A stretch of DNA of 47,496 bases from an uncultured Mediterranea sp. (GCA_946056155.1 CAMGIP010000003.1:1-47496); one strand, 5' to 3'. Counted from the stretch's first letter, positions 24,607 to 34,365 are shown. Made by a program: numbers and translations. Notes: a model not told the origin generated them from the letters alone.

Positions 24607-25377
24607 ATGTTTGCGACCTATACATACCGCATTTACTCCTGTTTTGCGTTGCTGATGCTGTTTGCATCGTGCAGCCAGACGTACAAGATTGAAGGTACCT
24701 CCTCTGTGGCTGGTATTGATGGGAAGAAACTCTTCCTCAAGACCTTGAAAGATGGAGAGTGGGTGGCTGTGGATTCTGCCGATGTGGAGCATGGCCTCTT
24801 CAAGATGAGCGGGCCGGCCGATACGGCACGGATGGTGGCTCTCTTTATCAACGAGGAGAACATCATGCCGCTGGTACTCGAAAAGGGTAAGGTGGAGTTG
24901 AAGATCGCCAACGGACAGCTTGAAGCCAAGGGGACTCCCCTCAATGACAGGCTTTATGAATTTATCCGAAAGCGCAACGATATGGAGGCGGCTATCGGTG
25001 AACTGGACCGCAAGGAGGCAAGAGCCATACTGGAGGGCGGTGATGCTGATGAGGTGCATGCCCAGTTGGAGGCAGAGGGGACACGACTGGTGAAGGAGAT
25101 GAACGACTATGTGGTGCAGTTCATTAGTGACAATTTTACCAATGTCCTGGGTCCGAGCGTATTTATGATGATGTGCAGTACACTGCCTTATCCCATCATC
25201 ACACCTACCATTGAGCAGCTGATGAAGACGGCACCCATGGAGTTTAAAGCAGATCCGATGGTGAAGGAGTTCTTGGAGAAGGCGAAGGAGAACAAAACCT
25301 TGATTGAAGAACAGCAGCGCCTGCAAGAGAATGTGGCTAACCACGGGACGGCAGGCAAGGGTGTGGCTGCCCAATAG
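24607..25377 (+). CDS. DUF4369-type lipoprotein
   Basis: The 256-residue protein has a signal peptide ending in the lipobox FASC (SFALLMLFASCSQ-like). The N-terminal region, YKIEGTSSVAGIDGKKLFLKT...VDSADVEHGLFKMSG, is the DUF4369 fold that in Bacteroidetes often sits ahead of a thioredoxin or AhpC/TSA domain. Here no thioredoxin domain or CxxC follows; residues 110-256 are a helical, Lys/Glu-rich tail. It may be a stand-alone envelope lipoprotein of the DUF4369 group. It precedes coaX by 19 bases, so they are probably co-transcribed. Function unknown. Confidence 0.75.
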   Translation: MFATYTYRIYSCFALLMLFASCSQTYKIEGTSSVAGIDGKKLFLKTLKDGEWVAVDSADVEHGLFKMSGPADTARMVALFINEENIMPLVLEKGKVELKIANGQLEAKGTPLNDRLYEFIRKRNDMEAAIGELDRKEARAILEGGDADEVHAQLEAEGTRLVKEMNDYVVQFISDNFTNVLGPSVFMMMCSTLPYPIITPTIEQLMKTAPMEFKADPMVKEFLEKAKENKTLIEEQQRLQENVANHGTAGKGVAAQ

Positions 25378-25396
25378 CGGTGTAGTGGTTGAAGTA

Positions 25397-26134
25397 ATGA
25401 ACTTGACGATAGATATAGGAAACACGAACCTCAAGGCGGGTCTTTTTGATGGAGACAAACTGGTTGAGACTTGGATCTGCTCCAGCGAATCAGCCGAAGG
25501 ATTTGAGAATTTCGTGAACGGACATCCGGTGAAAAAGGCTATTTGGGTGAGTACGCGGGAACTCTCACCTCAAGTGAAGCGCGTGTTTGAAGCTTTCAAA
25601 TTTCCGCTGCTGGCCTTGGACAAGGATACCCCGCTGCCTATAGTCAACGGGTATCAGACACCGGCGACACTGGGATATGACCGCATAGCGGCTGCGCTTG
25701 GTGCCTATACATTGGCTCCTGGCTGTCCGCTGCTGCTGATTGATTGTGGAACCTGCATCACCTACGACTTTGTGGATGCAACAGGAGTCTATCGCGGAGG
25801 GAATATCTCTCCAGGCTTGGAGATGCGCCTGAAAGCGCTCCACGAATTTACGTCCCGTCTGCCTCTGATTCCTGTGTCGGAGTGTAAGATGGGGACAGAG
25901 ATGTTTGGAAACAGTACATTGTCGGCTATTGCCCAGGGAGTAGTTCGTGGGTTGGCCATGGAGATGAACGGATATATAAGGAGTATGAAAGAGGAGTGTC
26001 CCGATGCAAGGGTCTATTCAGCAAGTCAGTTTGACGTGCTGTGGGGGCTGCAGAAGGATAATCAGATTATCTGTGAACCGCACTTGGTCTTGAAAGGACT
26101 CCATAGCATTTTGCAGTATAACAGTAAGAATTAA
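25397..26134 (+). CDS. coaX: Type III pantothenate kinase
   Basis: CoaX phosphorylates pantothenate in the first step of coenzyme A synthesis and belongs to the ASKHA fold. From the ATG at 25397 the product is 245 residues, the usual length. Motifs: phosphate-binding DIGNTNLKAGLFDG at the N-terminus, GYDRIAAALGAY, LLIDCGTCITYDFVD with the catalytic Asp region, and GGNISPGLEMRLKALHEFTSRLP. The open frame upstream to 25304 overlaps the DUF4369 gene and is not needed. It is followed 19 bases later by an outer-membrane protein gene in the same direction. Confidence 0.95.
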   Translation: MNLTIDIGNTNLKAGLFDGDKLVETWICSSESAEGFENFVNGHPVKKAIWVSTRELSPQVKRVFEAFKFPLLALDKDTPLPIVNGYQTPATLGYDRIAAALGAYTLAPGCPLLLIDCGTCITYDFVDATGVYRGGNISPGLEMRLKALHEFTSRLPLIPVSECKMGTEMFGNSTLSAIAQGVVRGLAMEMNGYIRSMKEECPDARVYSASQFDVLWGLQKDNQIICEPHLVLKGLHSILQYNSKN

Positions 26135-26153
26135 TAGAAAGAAGAAAGAACAG

Positions 26154-27419
26154 ATGGATAGAATGAAATATACGCTCGGGCTGATGATGATGGTATGGAT
26201 GCTCTGCGGAACGGCAGGTGCCCAAAACAATACCAATTCACCCTATACCCGCTACGGCTTCGGAGAACTGGCAGACTATGGATCGGCCAACAGCCGTGCG
26301 ATGGGAGGGGTGGCTTTTGCCTTGAGGGACAAGTATCACATCAATACGGCCAATCCGGCATCCTATTCTGCCGTGGATTCGCTGACTTTTATCTTCGATG
26401 GCGGTATATCGCTGCAGAAGACCAATGTCAGCAACGGTACCATCAAAATGAATGTCAATAACTCCAGCTTTGACTACATCACGATGCAATTTAGAGCACG
26501 AAAGGGATTGGGTATCAGCCTTGGACTGCTTCCTTACTCCAATGTGGGGTATCAGTTGGGCAAGTCTGGAGACGATGCAGTAAATGCGGATAATGCCAAT
26601 GCCGTGACCTACTATGGTGAAGGTGGTCTGCATCAAGCCTATATCGGTGCGGGATTAGTGCTGTGGAAAAATCTCTCCGTAGGTGCCAATATCTCATATT
26701 TTTGGGGAGACATCACCCGTTCAGTGAGCGAGAGCTTCCCGAGCAACTCCTCCATTCTCCCCTTAACCCGGAGTGAAGTGGTGGAAATGAAGAGCTATAA
26801 GTTGGATTTGGGTCTCCAATATACCCATCAGTTCGGTAAGAGGCATGAGGCTACACTGGGTGTCGTCTTCTCGCCCGGACATGAATTGAGTAACACCACC
26901 CAGGTGACGACCCAAAAGGGAAACTCCTCCACGGGCTACACAATCAGTACTCGTGACTCCATAGCTACGTATGACTTGCCCACCTCTTTGGGTGTGGGTG
27001 TGGCTTACCGCTACGACCAGAAATGGACCGTTAGTGCGGATGTGCTGTGGCAGCAGTGGAGCAAGAGCAGTTACATGAACAATGGGGACGCCTATTGTGA
27101 CCGCGTACGGGTGGGCATCGGTGCAGAATACCTGCCTAATGTCATGGGACGTAGCTACCTCTCACATGTGAAGTACCGCTTGGGAGCCTATCTCTCTAAG
27201 CCTTATTATAAGATTGGTAACCAACGTGCTGCTGATGAGTATGGTCTGACAGCTGGATTTGGTCTTCCCATTCCCCGCACACGCTCTTATTTGAACTTCT
27301 CAGCCCAGTATGTGAAGCTCAGCGGCAAGAAGGACTCTTTTTTGGATGAGAAGACCTTCCGTCTCTGCATTGGAGTGACCTTCAACGAAAGATGGTTCTT
27401 CAAGCGTAAGGTGGATTGA
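26154..27419 (+). CDS. Outer-membrane beta-barrel protein (FadL/PorV-like)
   Basis: The 421-residue protein has a signal peptide (MMMVWMLCGTAGAQ) and starts the mature part with NNTNSPYTRYGFGEL, followed by SRAMGGVAFALRDKYHINTANPAS. This beginning is typical of a Bacteroidetes outer-membrane barrel group related to FadL/PorV. The rest alternates aromatic and polar residues in beta-strand patterns and ends with a barrel-like LCIGVTFNERWFFKR segment. No function is proven for this group; in Bacteroidetes genomes I recall it next to coaX and lptC. It is in the envelope operon 24607-30763, with 19 bases to coaX. Confidence 0.75.
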   Translation: MDRMKYTLGLMMMVWMLCGTAGAQNNTNSPYTRYGFGELADYGSANSRAMGGVAFALRDKYHINTANPASYSAVDSLTFIFDGGISLQKTNVSNGTIKMNVNNSSFDYITMQFRARKGLGISLGLLPYSNVGYQLGKSGDDAVNADNANAVTYYGEGGLHQAYIGAGLVLWKNLSVGANISYFWGDITRSVSESFPSNSSILPLTRSEVVEMKSYKLDLGLQYTHQFGKRHEATLGVVFSPGHELSNTTQVTTQKGNSSTGYTISTRDSIATYDLPTSLGVGVAYRYDQKWTVSADVLWQQWSKSSYMNNGDAYCDRVRVGIGAEYLPNVMGRSYLSHVKYRLGAYLSKPYYKIGNQRAADEYGLTAGFGLPIPRTRSYLNFSAQYVKLSGKKDSFLDEKTFRLCIGVTFNERWFFKRKVD

Positions 27420-27507
27420 TGACCTGTGCTGTAGATGAAAAGTTAAGCCGGATATTATATAAGAATGAATATAGAAACGAAATAATCACTCTAAACATTA
27501 AAATACG

Positions 27508-28836
27508 ATGAAAATCAAAACCCTCGTCGCTGCATTGCTTCTGTCAACCGGAGCAACAGCCGCTTTTGCTCAATCTGAGAACTGCAACGCCAACATCAGT
27601 ATTGCTCACGAGGCAGTTCGCGCTGGTAACTACAAGGATGCCTACGTTCCGTGCATGGCTGTGTTGAAAGATTGTCCTACATTGAAGTACTACACGTACA
27701 AGGATGCCACTACGATTTTGACCAGCTTCCTGAAAGGAATCAAGGATCGTAACTCAGCTGAGTACAAGAAGTATTTCGATGAGTTGATGGGTGTACATGA
27801 CCTGAAGATGCACTACCTGCCCGAATTTGCCAAGAAGTTCAAGCCCGGTCAGGTACCTACTGTTGACGCTGCCCTGGGTACCAAGGCTGTTGATTACTAT
27901 CAGTATGCTCCCAACATGGACCTGAAGCAGGCCTATGCTTGGCTCTCTCAGTCAGTGAACAGCACGCAGGGTGATACCGATGGTGCTATCCTTCACTATT
28001 TCGTAGAAATCTCCATGAAGATGGTACAGGCTGACAGCAACCTTACTGACCAATTCTTCCAGGACTATCTCAACGCTTCCAAGTTCGTGGATGAGGCTAT
28101 TGCCAACGAGGTGAAGCCCAACAAGCAGGAGGCTTTGAAGAATGTGAAGGAGAATCTGGTGGCCATGTTCATCAACAGTGGTGTAGCTGACTGCGAATCC
28201 TTGCAGAATATCTATGGTCCCAAGGTGGAAGAGAACAAGACCGACTCTGCTTTCCTGAAGAAGACCATTGCTATCCTGAAGATGATGAAGTGCAACGAAA
28301 GCGAAGTTTATTTCCGCGCTTCTGAATATATGTACAGCATCAATCCTACTGCCGACGCTGCTGTTGGTGTGGCTTATATGTACTACAAGAAGGGCGACTA
28401 CGAACAGTCTGTGAAGTACTTTGACGAGGCACTTGCTACAGAGACTGATAACATGAAGAAGGCTGAAATGGCGTATGCTACTGCAGCTGCTCTGCTCGCT
28501 GCCAAGAAGTATTCTCAGGCCCGTTCTTACTGCCAGAAGTCTATCTCCTTCAATGAGAACTATGCAGAGCCCTATTTCTTGATGGCCCAGGCAATTGCCT
28601 CAGCCCCCAACTGGAGCGAAGAGCCTGCCCTGAACAAGTGTACCTTCTTCCTGGTGATCGACAAGCTGCAGCGTGCAAAGCAGGTTGACCCCAGTTGTGC
28701 TGAACGTGCCAATGAGCAGATCGCTAACTACTCACGTTATACTCCCGCCGCTAAGGACCTCTTCATGTTGGGTATCAAGCAGGGTGACCGCGTAACCATC
28801 GGTGGATGGATTGGTGAATCTACTACTGTTCGTTAA
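27508..28836 (+). CDS. Secreted tetratricopeptide-repeat protein
   Basis: The 442-residue protein has a clear signal peptide (LVAALLLSTGATAAFAQ). The mature part is helical. The N-terminal half carries NISIAHEAVRAGNYKDAYVPCMAVL, a TPR-like unit with paired cysteines (NCNAN; CMAVLKDC). The C-terminal half shows canonical TPRs (AVGVAYMYYKKGDYEQSVKYFDEAL; YATAAALLAAKKYSQARSYCQKSI). It is likely periplasmic or outer-membrane associated and involved in protein-protein contacts. Its stop codon overlaps the lptC start (TAATG), so the two are translationally coupled. Codon choice looks like that of a highly expressed gene. Confidence 0.8.
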   Translation: MKIKTLVAALLLSTGATAAFAQSENCNANISIAHEAVRAGNYKDAYVPCMAVLKDCPTLKYYTYKDATTILTSFLKGIKDRNSAEYKKYFDELMGVHDLKMHYLPEFAKKFKPGQVPTVDAALGTKAVDYYQYAPNMDLKQAYAWLSQSVNSTQGDTDGAILHYFVEISMKMVQADSNLTDQFFQDYLNASKFVDEAIANEVKPNKQEALKNVKENLVAMFINSGVADCESLQNIYGPKVEENKTDSAFLKKTIAILKMMKCNESEVYFRASEYMYSINPTADAAVGVAYMYYKKGDYEQSVKYFDEALATETDNMKKAEMAYATAAALLAAKKYSQARSYCQKSISFNENYAEPYFLMAQAIASAPNWSEEPALNKCTFFLVIDKLQRAKQVDPSCAERANEQIANYSRYTPAAKDLFMLGIKQGDRVTIGGWIGESTTVR

Positions 28837-29462
28837 TGGACTTACAGAAAATAAATTATCTATCCATAGCTCAAAGCATGGCCATCGTTCTTGGATCGAT
28901 GGCTGTGCTTCTTTTTATTTCTGCCTGCGCGGGAGGTAAGAAACAGCTTGGTGAGGCCATTACCGAGCGCGACTCGCTGCCTGTGATGGATACCCGAGAG
29001 GTGACTACGCTGATTTCAGACTCAGGCATCACCCGCTATCGCATCAAAACCAAGGAGTGGAAGGTGTTTGACCGCAAGTCACCTCCCTACTGGGCCTTTG
29101 AAAGAGGTATCTACTTAGAGAAATTCGATACGCTCTTTCAGATGGAGGCCAGCATACAGGCCGATACCGCATACTACTACAACAAGGAAGAACTTTGGAA
29201 GCTCCTGGGGCACGTGGATATCCACAACCTCAAAGGCGAGCGATTCAATACGGAACTGCTCTATTGGAATCAACGGACGCAGAAGGTCTATTCTGACCGC
29301 TTCATCCGCATTGAACAGCCCGACCGCATCATCACTGGCTGGGGATTCGAATCCAACCAGCAGATGACGGTATATACTATCTTCAAGACCGAAGGCATCT
29401 TCTACGTGGATGCTGCACAACAGCCAGACTCCCTTCAAAAGGACTCTTTGGCCCAACCATGA
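28836..29462 (+). CDS. lptC: LPS export periplasmic protein LptC
   Basis: LptC anchors the LptA-type bridge to the LptBFG ABC transporter and passes lipopolysaccharide across the periplasm. The 208-residue protein has an N-terminal hydrophobic segment ending in a lipobox-like ISAC, then a beta-jellyroll-type region: SGITRYRIKTKEWKVFDR, YLEKFDTLFQMEASIQADTAYYYNKEELWKLLGHVDI, WNQRTQKVYSDRFIRIEQPDRIITGWGFES. These match Bacteroidetes LptC proteins (PF06835). It overlaps the TPR gene at TAATG and is followed 44 bases later by the CNNM/CorC gene. Confidence 0.88.
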   Translation: MDLQKINYLSIAQSMAIVLGSMAVLLFISACAGGKKQLGEAITERDSLPVMDTREVTTLISDSGITRYRIKTKEWKVFDRKSPPYWAFERGIYLEKFDTLFQMEASIQADTAYYYNKEELWKLLGHVDIHNLKGERFNTELLYWNQRTQKVYSDRFIRIEQPDRIITGWGFESNQQMTVYTIFKTEGIFYVDAAQQPDSLQKDSLAQP

Positions 29463-29506
29463 CCCCGTTTCCCCATAGACTCATAGACACATAGATACAT
29501 TCACTT

Positions 29507-30763
29507 ATGGATACCTATTTATATTTATTGGTGACAATGGCCTTCTCAGCCTTCTTCTCGGGTATGGAGATTGCTTTTGTTTCGGTAGATAAGCTTCGCT
29601 TTGAGATGGAGAAAAGCGACGGCATCATCTCGGCGATTATCTCCCATTTCTTACGTAATCCCAACAACTTCATCTCTACTATGCTGGTGGGCAACAACAT
29701 TGCGTTGGTTATTTACGGTATCTTGATGGCCCAAATCATAGAAGGACAACTGCTGGCAGGAGTCATAGCCAACCATTTTCTGCTGGTGCTTGTGCAGACC
29801 ATTCTCTCAACGTTGGTGATTCTGGTAACCGGTGAGTTTATTCCCAAGACGCTCTTCAAGATTAATCCCAATCTGGTCATTCGTCTCTTTGCCTTGCCTC
29901 TCTTCGTCTGCTATGTGGTGCTCTTCCCTATCTCCAAGATAGCGTCGGGCATATCCTGTGTCTTCCTCAGACTCATTGGGGTGAAGGTTAACAAGGAAGC
30001 CTCCGACAGGGCCTTCACCAAAATAGACCTCGACTACTTTATCCAGACCAGCATCGAGAGTGCTGAAGCACCTGAAGAGGTGAATACTGAGGTGAAAATC
30101 TTCCAGAATGCACTGGACTTCTCGAACGTCAAGATTCGCGATTGCATCGTGCCAAGAACCGAAATTGTGGCTGTGGATAAGGAGACCTCCTTAGAAGAAC
30201 TGAAAAACCGTTTTGTCGAATCTGGCATCTCCAAGATACTGGTCTATGATGATAATATTGACAATGTGGTGGGCTATATCCACTCCTCGGAGATGTTCAG
30301 AAACCCAGCCGATTGGAGAAACAACATCAAGGATGTGCCCATCGTACCGGAAACTATGTCAGCCCATAAGCTGATGAAGCTGTTTATGCAGCAGAAGAAG
30401 ACCATCGCGGTAGTGGTGGATGAGTTCGGTGGTACCTCAGGTATAGTCTCGCTTGAAGACCTCGTGGAGGAGATTTTCGGTGACATTGAGGATGAGCATG
30501 ACAACACGTCATACATCTGCAAGCAGATTAATGAGAACGAATATGTGCTCTCTGCCCGCTTGGAGATAGAGAAGGTGAATGAGACCTTTAATCTCGACTT
30601 GCCCGAGTCGGACGATTACCTTACGGTTGGCGGCCTGATTCTTAACCGCTACCAGAGTTTCCCCAAACTGCATGAGACCGTCAAGGTGGGTGCTTACGAA
30701 TTTAAGGTCATCAAGATGAGCGCGACCAAGATTGAACTGGTGCGGATGAAGGTGAATGAATGA
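29507..30763 (+). CDS. CNNM/CorC-family membrane protein (hemolysin-like, GldE-like)
   Basis: The 418-residue protein has the standard order of this family. A DUF21/CNNM domain with four hydrophobic helices (SAFFSGMEIAFVSVDKLRFE; LVTGEFIPKTLFKINPN) spans about residues 1-180. Two CBS domains (VPRTEIVAVDKETSLEELKNRF; TIAVVVDEFGGTSGIVSLEDLVEEIFG) and a C-terminal CorC/HlyC domain (YLTVGGLILNRYQSFPKLHE) follow. CNNM/CorC proteins are linked to Mg2+ transport or homeostasis. In Bacteroidetes a close relative is called GldE, though no gldD is adjacent. It continues the envelope operon. A small hairpin with a T6 tail at 30891-30910 lies downstream. Confidence 0.9.
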   Translation: MDTYLYLLVTMAFSAFFSGMEIAFVSVDKLRFEMEKSDGIISAIISHFLRNPNNFISTMLVGNNIALVIYGILMAQIIEGQLLAGVIANHFLLVLVQTILSTLVILVTGEFIPKTLFKINPNLVIRLFALPLFVCYVVLFPISKIASGISCVFLRLIGVKVNKEASDRAFTKIDLDYFIQTSIESAEAPEEVNTEVKIFQNALDFSNVKIRDCIVPRTEIVAVDKETSLEELKNRFVESGISKILVYDDNIDNVVGYIHSSEMFRNPADWRNNIKDVPIVPETMSAHKLMKLFMQQKKTIAVVVDEFGGTSGIVSLEDLVEEIFGDIEDEHDNTSYICKQINENEYVLSARLEIEKVNETFNLDLPESDDYLTVGGLILNRYQSFPKLHETVKVGAYEFKVIKMSATKIELVRMKVNE

Positions 30764-30890
30764 CTCGGAAACAGAGGAAAGAGCGAATGAAATTCAACAA
30801 TTTCCGATGTAAAAAGGCTGAAAAAAGGGAGTTTGTACACCCAAATGCTCATATTGAGGGCATAATAACGATTTTTTTTCAGAATAAATA

Positions 30891-30910
30891 GATGCTTCCG
30901 AGCATTTTTT
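30891..30910 (+). terminator. Weak hairpin plus T-run before ppiD
   Basis: ATGCT and AGCAT around a four-base loop, followed by TTTTTT. The stem is only 5 bp, so termination would be partial; it may also be a chance feature close to the ppiD promoter (TATCTTCG at 30912-30919 resembles TAnnTTTG with one mismatch). Confidence 0.3.
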
Positions 30911-30976
30911 GTATCTTCGTGCGCTAATTTTCAACGAGAAGAAAAATATAATAACAAATAAATCATATCAATAGAA

Positions 30977-33112
30977 ATGGCAACATTACAAAACATTAGG
31001 TCGAAAGGACCTTTATTGGTGGTTGTAATTGGTTTGGCTCTGTTCGCTTTCATTGCAGGTGATGCCTGGAAGGTGCTACAGCCGCACCAATCACAAGATG
31101 TGGGAGAGGTAAATGGTTCCGTAATTTCAGCGCAAGAGTATCAGGCACTGGTGGAAGAGTACACAGAGGTTATCAAGTTCTCTTCGGGTATGGCGTCGCT
31201 CACTGACGAACAGACCAATCAGGTGAAAGATCAGGTGTGGAATAATTATGTGAATGGCAAACTGATTGAGGCTGAAGCCAAGAAGTTGGGTCTGGAAGTG
31301 ACCAAGGCTGAGATTAAGGCCATCATCGATGACGGCTCGCATCCCCTGCTGCAGCAGACTCCTTTCCGCAATCCCCAAACCGGTTTGTTCGACAAGGATA
31401 TGCTGAAGAAATTCCTTGGTGACTATGCCAAGATGAATACGGCTCAGATGCCTAGCCAATATGCCGAGTACTACCAGAAGATGTACAACTACTGGTCGTT
31501 CATCGAGAAGCAACTCTTCCAGACTCGTCTGCAGGAGAAATATCAGTCTTTGATAGCAAAGGCTCTCTTCTCCAACAGTACCGAGGCTGAGAACGCGTTC
31601 AAAGCACGTACAGAACAGACTGACCTGTTGCTGGCTGCTATTCCTTATAGCTCAGTGGCTGACTCGCTCGTGAAAATCACCGAGGCTGACTACAAGGTGG
31701 CCTATGACAAGAAGAAGGAGCAGTTCAGACAATATACCGAGACTCGTCACGTCAAGTTCATTGATGTACAGGTTACGGCAAGTGCTGAGGATAAGGCTGC
31801 CCTCCAGCAGGAGGTTGAGGAATATACGGCACAGCTGCCCGAGGCTACTGACTATGCCGCTTTCATTCGTTCTACCGGTTCGGATGTTCCTTATGTAGAT
31901 ATCTTCTACAATAAGAGCGCGTTGCCCTCTGATGTGGCTGCCCGCTTGGATTCTGTATCCGTTGGTGGCGTATTTGGTCCCTACTACAACGTGGCAGACA
32001 ATACCATCAACTCTTTCCGCAAGCTGGCTGTAGCTCAGCAGGCTGACTCGGTTCAGTATCGTCAGATTCAGGTAGTGGCTGAGAGTGCTGAAAAGACCAA
32101 GGTGTTGGCTGACAGCATCATGGGTGCCATCAAGGGTGGAGCCGATTTCGTGGAACTGGCCAAGAAGTATGGTCAGACTGGCGAAACTACTTGGCTGACT
32201 GCTGCCCAATACGAGAGAAGCCTTGTGGATGGTGACAATCTCAAGTACATCAACGCTGTGGTTTCTGCTCAGAAGAACGAACTCAAGAATCTGGAGCTGG
32301 CTCAGGGTAATGTAATCTTCCAGGTGATGAACAAGAAGGCCTCTAAGGAGAAGTACAAAGTGGCTGTTGTAAAACGTACGGTAGATTTCAGCAAGGAGAC
32401 TTACAGCAAGGCATACAACGACTTCAGTCAGTTTATTGCTACCAACAACACGCTGGAGAAGATGGTAGCTAATGCCGAAGATGCGGGCTACCGCGTGCTT
32501 GACAAGAACGACCTCTACAGCTCAGAACACACTATCGGTGGGGTTAGAGGCACGAAAGAGGCGCTCCGTTGGGCCTTTGGTGCTAAGACTGGTGAGGTTT
32601 CCGGGCTCTATGAGTGTGGCGAGAGCGACCACATGATGGTGGTTGCTGTTGCAGGCATTGTTCCCGAAGGGTATCGCCCCTTGGCACTGGTTAAGGACCA
32701 GCTCTACTTTGAGGTTATCCGCGACAAGAAGGCTGAGAAAATTATGGCCGACCTGAAGGCTGCTGGTGCTGCTTCTCTCGATCAGGTGAAGGGCATGGCC
32801 AACGCCGTAACTGACAGCGTAAAGCACGTGACCTTCTCTGCTGCAGCTTACGTTCCTGCATTGCGCAGCAGTGAGCCCATGATTAGTGCATTTGCTTCTG
32901 TAGCTAACGAAAACCAGGTAAGCGCACCCCTCAAGGGTAATGGTGGCGTCTTTGTGCTGCAGCCCTACGCCAAGGACAAATCAGCTGAAGAGCTCGACGT
33001 GAAGAATGAAGAGAATAGCGCAAGCAGCATGTATGCCCGCATGGCTTCGCAATACATCGGTGAACTCTATCTGAAAGCTGACGTGAAAGATAATCGCTAT
33101 CTCTACTTCTAA
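30977..33112 (+). CDS. ppiD: Membrane-anchored peptidyl-prolyl isomerase, SurA/PpiD type
   Basis: The 711-residue chaperone/isomerase has a short cytoplasmic start, one membrane anchor (LLVVVIGLALFAFIAGDAW, about residues 13-31), and a SurA/PpiD N-terminal helical domain (EVNGSVISAQEYQALVEEY; LIEAEAKKLGLEVTKAEIKAII). A parvulin-like domain lies in the middle (about 360-420, GGADFVELAKKYGQTGETTW), with a long C-terminal helical/beta part ending near the OM-chaperone-like YIGELYLKADV. It assists folding of exported and outer-membrane proteins in the periplasm. The gap of 213 bases before it suggests its own promoter. A large structured terminator follows. Confidence 0.88.
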   Translation: MATLQNIRSKGPLLVVVIGLALFAFIAGDAWKVLQPHQSQDVGEVNGSVISAQEYQALVEEYTEVIKFSSGMASLTDEQTNQVKDQVWNNYVNGKLIEAEAKKLGLEVTKAEIKAIIDDGSHPLLQQTPFRNPQTGLFDKDMLKKFLGDYAKMNTAQMPSQYAEYYQKMYNYWSFIEKQLFQTRLQEKYQSLIAKALFSNSTEAENAFKARTEQTDLLLAAIPYSSVADSLVKITEADYKVAYDKKKEQFRQYTETRHVKFIDVQVTASAEDKAALQQEVEEYTAQLPEATDYAAFIRSTGSDVPYVDIFYNKSALPSDVAARLDSVSVGGVFGPYYNVADNTINSFRKLAVAQQADSVQYRQIQVVAESAEKTKVLADSIMGAIKGGADFVELAKKYGQTGETTWLTAAQYERSLVDGDNLKYINAVVSAQKNELKNLELAQGNVIFQVMNKKASKEKYKVAVVKRTVDFSKETYSKAYNDFSQFIATNNTLEKMVANAEDAGYRVLDKNDLYSSEHTIGGVRGTKEALRWAFGAKTGEVSGLYECGESDHMMVVAVAGIVPEGYRPLALVKDQLYFEVIRDKKAEKIMADLKAAGAASLDQVKGMANAVTDSVKHVTFSAAAYVPALRSSEPMISAFASVANENQVSAPLKGNGGVFVLQPYAKDKSAEELDVKNEENSASSMYARMASQYIGELYLKADVKDNRYLYF

Positions 33113-33138
33113 TCCATAGATGAGGAGATAGTTACGGG

Positions 33139-33210
33139 CACGGATTATGCGATGCACTCCTGCTTGGTCGTGGCCAAGGGAGGCAGACCGCATAATCCGT
33201 GTCTCTTTTT
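33139..33210 (+). terminator. Large two-part hairpin terminator after ppiD
   Basis: A 13-bp perfect outer stem (33139-33151 with 33189-33201) encloses a second stem built from CTTGG/CCAAG with flanking CTCC/GGAG, and ends in TCTCTTTTT. It lies between ppiD and rlmN. It is more elaborate than a simple terminator and could release a stable 3'-UTR RNA. Confidence 0.75.
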
Positions 33211-33263
33211 CGGGGAACTTGAATGACGAATCTGTATCAGTTACATGAATTAATCTCTGGTTT

Positions 33264-34292
33264 ATGCAGAAAAAATATCTGTTAGGGTTGACGCTCGATG
33301 AGCTTCAGCAAGTGGTGGTCTCGCTGGGAATGCCTAAATTTACCGCGGGACAGTTGGCCTCCTGGATCTACGAGAAGCATGTCCGTACCATCGATGAGAT
33401 GACTAATCTCTCGCTCAAGAATAGGGAACTGTTGAAGGAGTCGTATGAGGTAGGGTGCGAAGATCCCGTTGATGCCATGCGTTCTGTGGATGGTACGGTG
33501 AAGTATCTCTATCCGGCAGGCGAAGGCAAGTTTGTGGAAGCAGTCTATATTCCTGACGAGGATAGAGCCACTCTCTGTGTATCTTCGCAGGTGGGATGCA
33601 AAATGAACTGCAAGTTCTGCATGACCGGCAAGCAGGGATTTACGGCCAATCTCACCTCGAGGCAGATTCTGAATCAGATACATGCCCTGCCCGAGTTCAA
33701 TCGGTTGACCAATGTGGTGATGATGGGTATGGGTGAACCTTTGGACAATCTGGACGAGGTGCTTCGCGCGTTACAAATCATGACCTCCCCTTATGGTTAC
33801 GGCTGGAGCCCCAAGCGCATCACCCTCTCTACGGTGGGGCTTCGCAAGGGATTGAAACGCTACATAGAGGAGTGTGACTGCCATATAGCGGTCAGTCTCC
33901 ATGCCCCGTTTCCCCAGTTGAGAAGTGAATTGATGCCTGCCGAGCGTGCCTTCTCCATCACTGAGGTGGTGGAGCTGCTGAGCCACTACGACTTCAGCAA
34001 ACAGCGTCGTCTATCGTTTGAGTATATCCTGTTCAAGGGCGTTAATGACTCCATGGCACATGCCAAGCAGTTGCTCAAATTGCTCAGAGGTGTTGATTGC
34101 CGGATCAATCTTATTCGTTTCCATGCCATCCCACATGTGGATTTGCAAGGAACCGAGATGGAACAGATGGTCGCTTTCCGCGATTACCTCACCTCTCACG
34201 GTCTCTTCACCACCATCCGGGCCTCTCGTGGAGAAGATATTTTTGCTGCCTGTGGCATGCTCTCCACGGCCAAACAGAATGGTCAGCGGTAG
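33264..34292 (+). CDS. rlmN: 23S rRNA (adenine(2503)-C(2))-methyltransferase
   Basis: RlmN is a radical-SAM enzyme that methylates A2503 of 23S rRNA and A37 of some tRNAs. The 342-residue product has the N-terminal LGMPKFTAGQLASWIYEKHV region, SSQVGCKMNCKFCMTGKQGF with the CxxxCxxC iron-sulfur motif, VVMMGMGEPLDN, RITLSTVGLRKGL, LHAPFPQLRSELMPAER, and the C-terminal GEDIFAACGML with the methyl-carrying Cys. The length is normal. It is a single gene between the ppiD terminator and the DUF4837 promoter. Confidence 0.95.
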   Translation: MQKKYLLGLTLDELQQVVVSLGMPKFTAGQLASWIYEKHVRTIDEMTNLSLKNRELLKESYEVGCEDPVDAMRSVDGTVKYLYPAGEGKFVEAVYIPDEDRATLCVSSQVGCKMNCKFCMTGKQGFTANLTSRQILNQIHALPEFNRLTNVVMMGMGEPLDNLDEVLRALQIMTSPYGYGWSPKRITLSTVGLRKGLKRYIEECDCHIAVSLHAPFPQLRSELMPAERAFSITEVVELLSHYDFSKQRRLSFEYILFKGVNDSMAHAKQLLKLLRGVDCRINLIRFHAIPHVDLQGTEMEQMVAFRDYLTSHGLFTTIRASRGEDIFAACGMLSTAKQNGQR

Positions 34293-34365
34293 CCCGATAA
34301 CCCTCTATCTGCTTCCATTAATATATTTTAAAAGGTTGAGGGTAAGCTATGTCAGCCTTTCTTCC

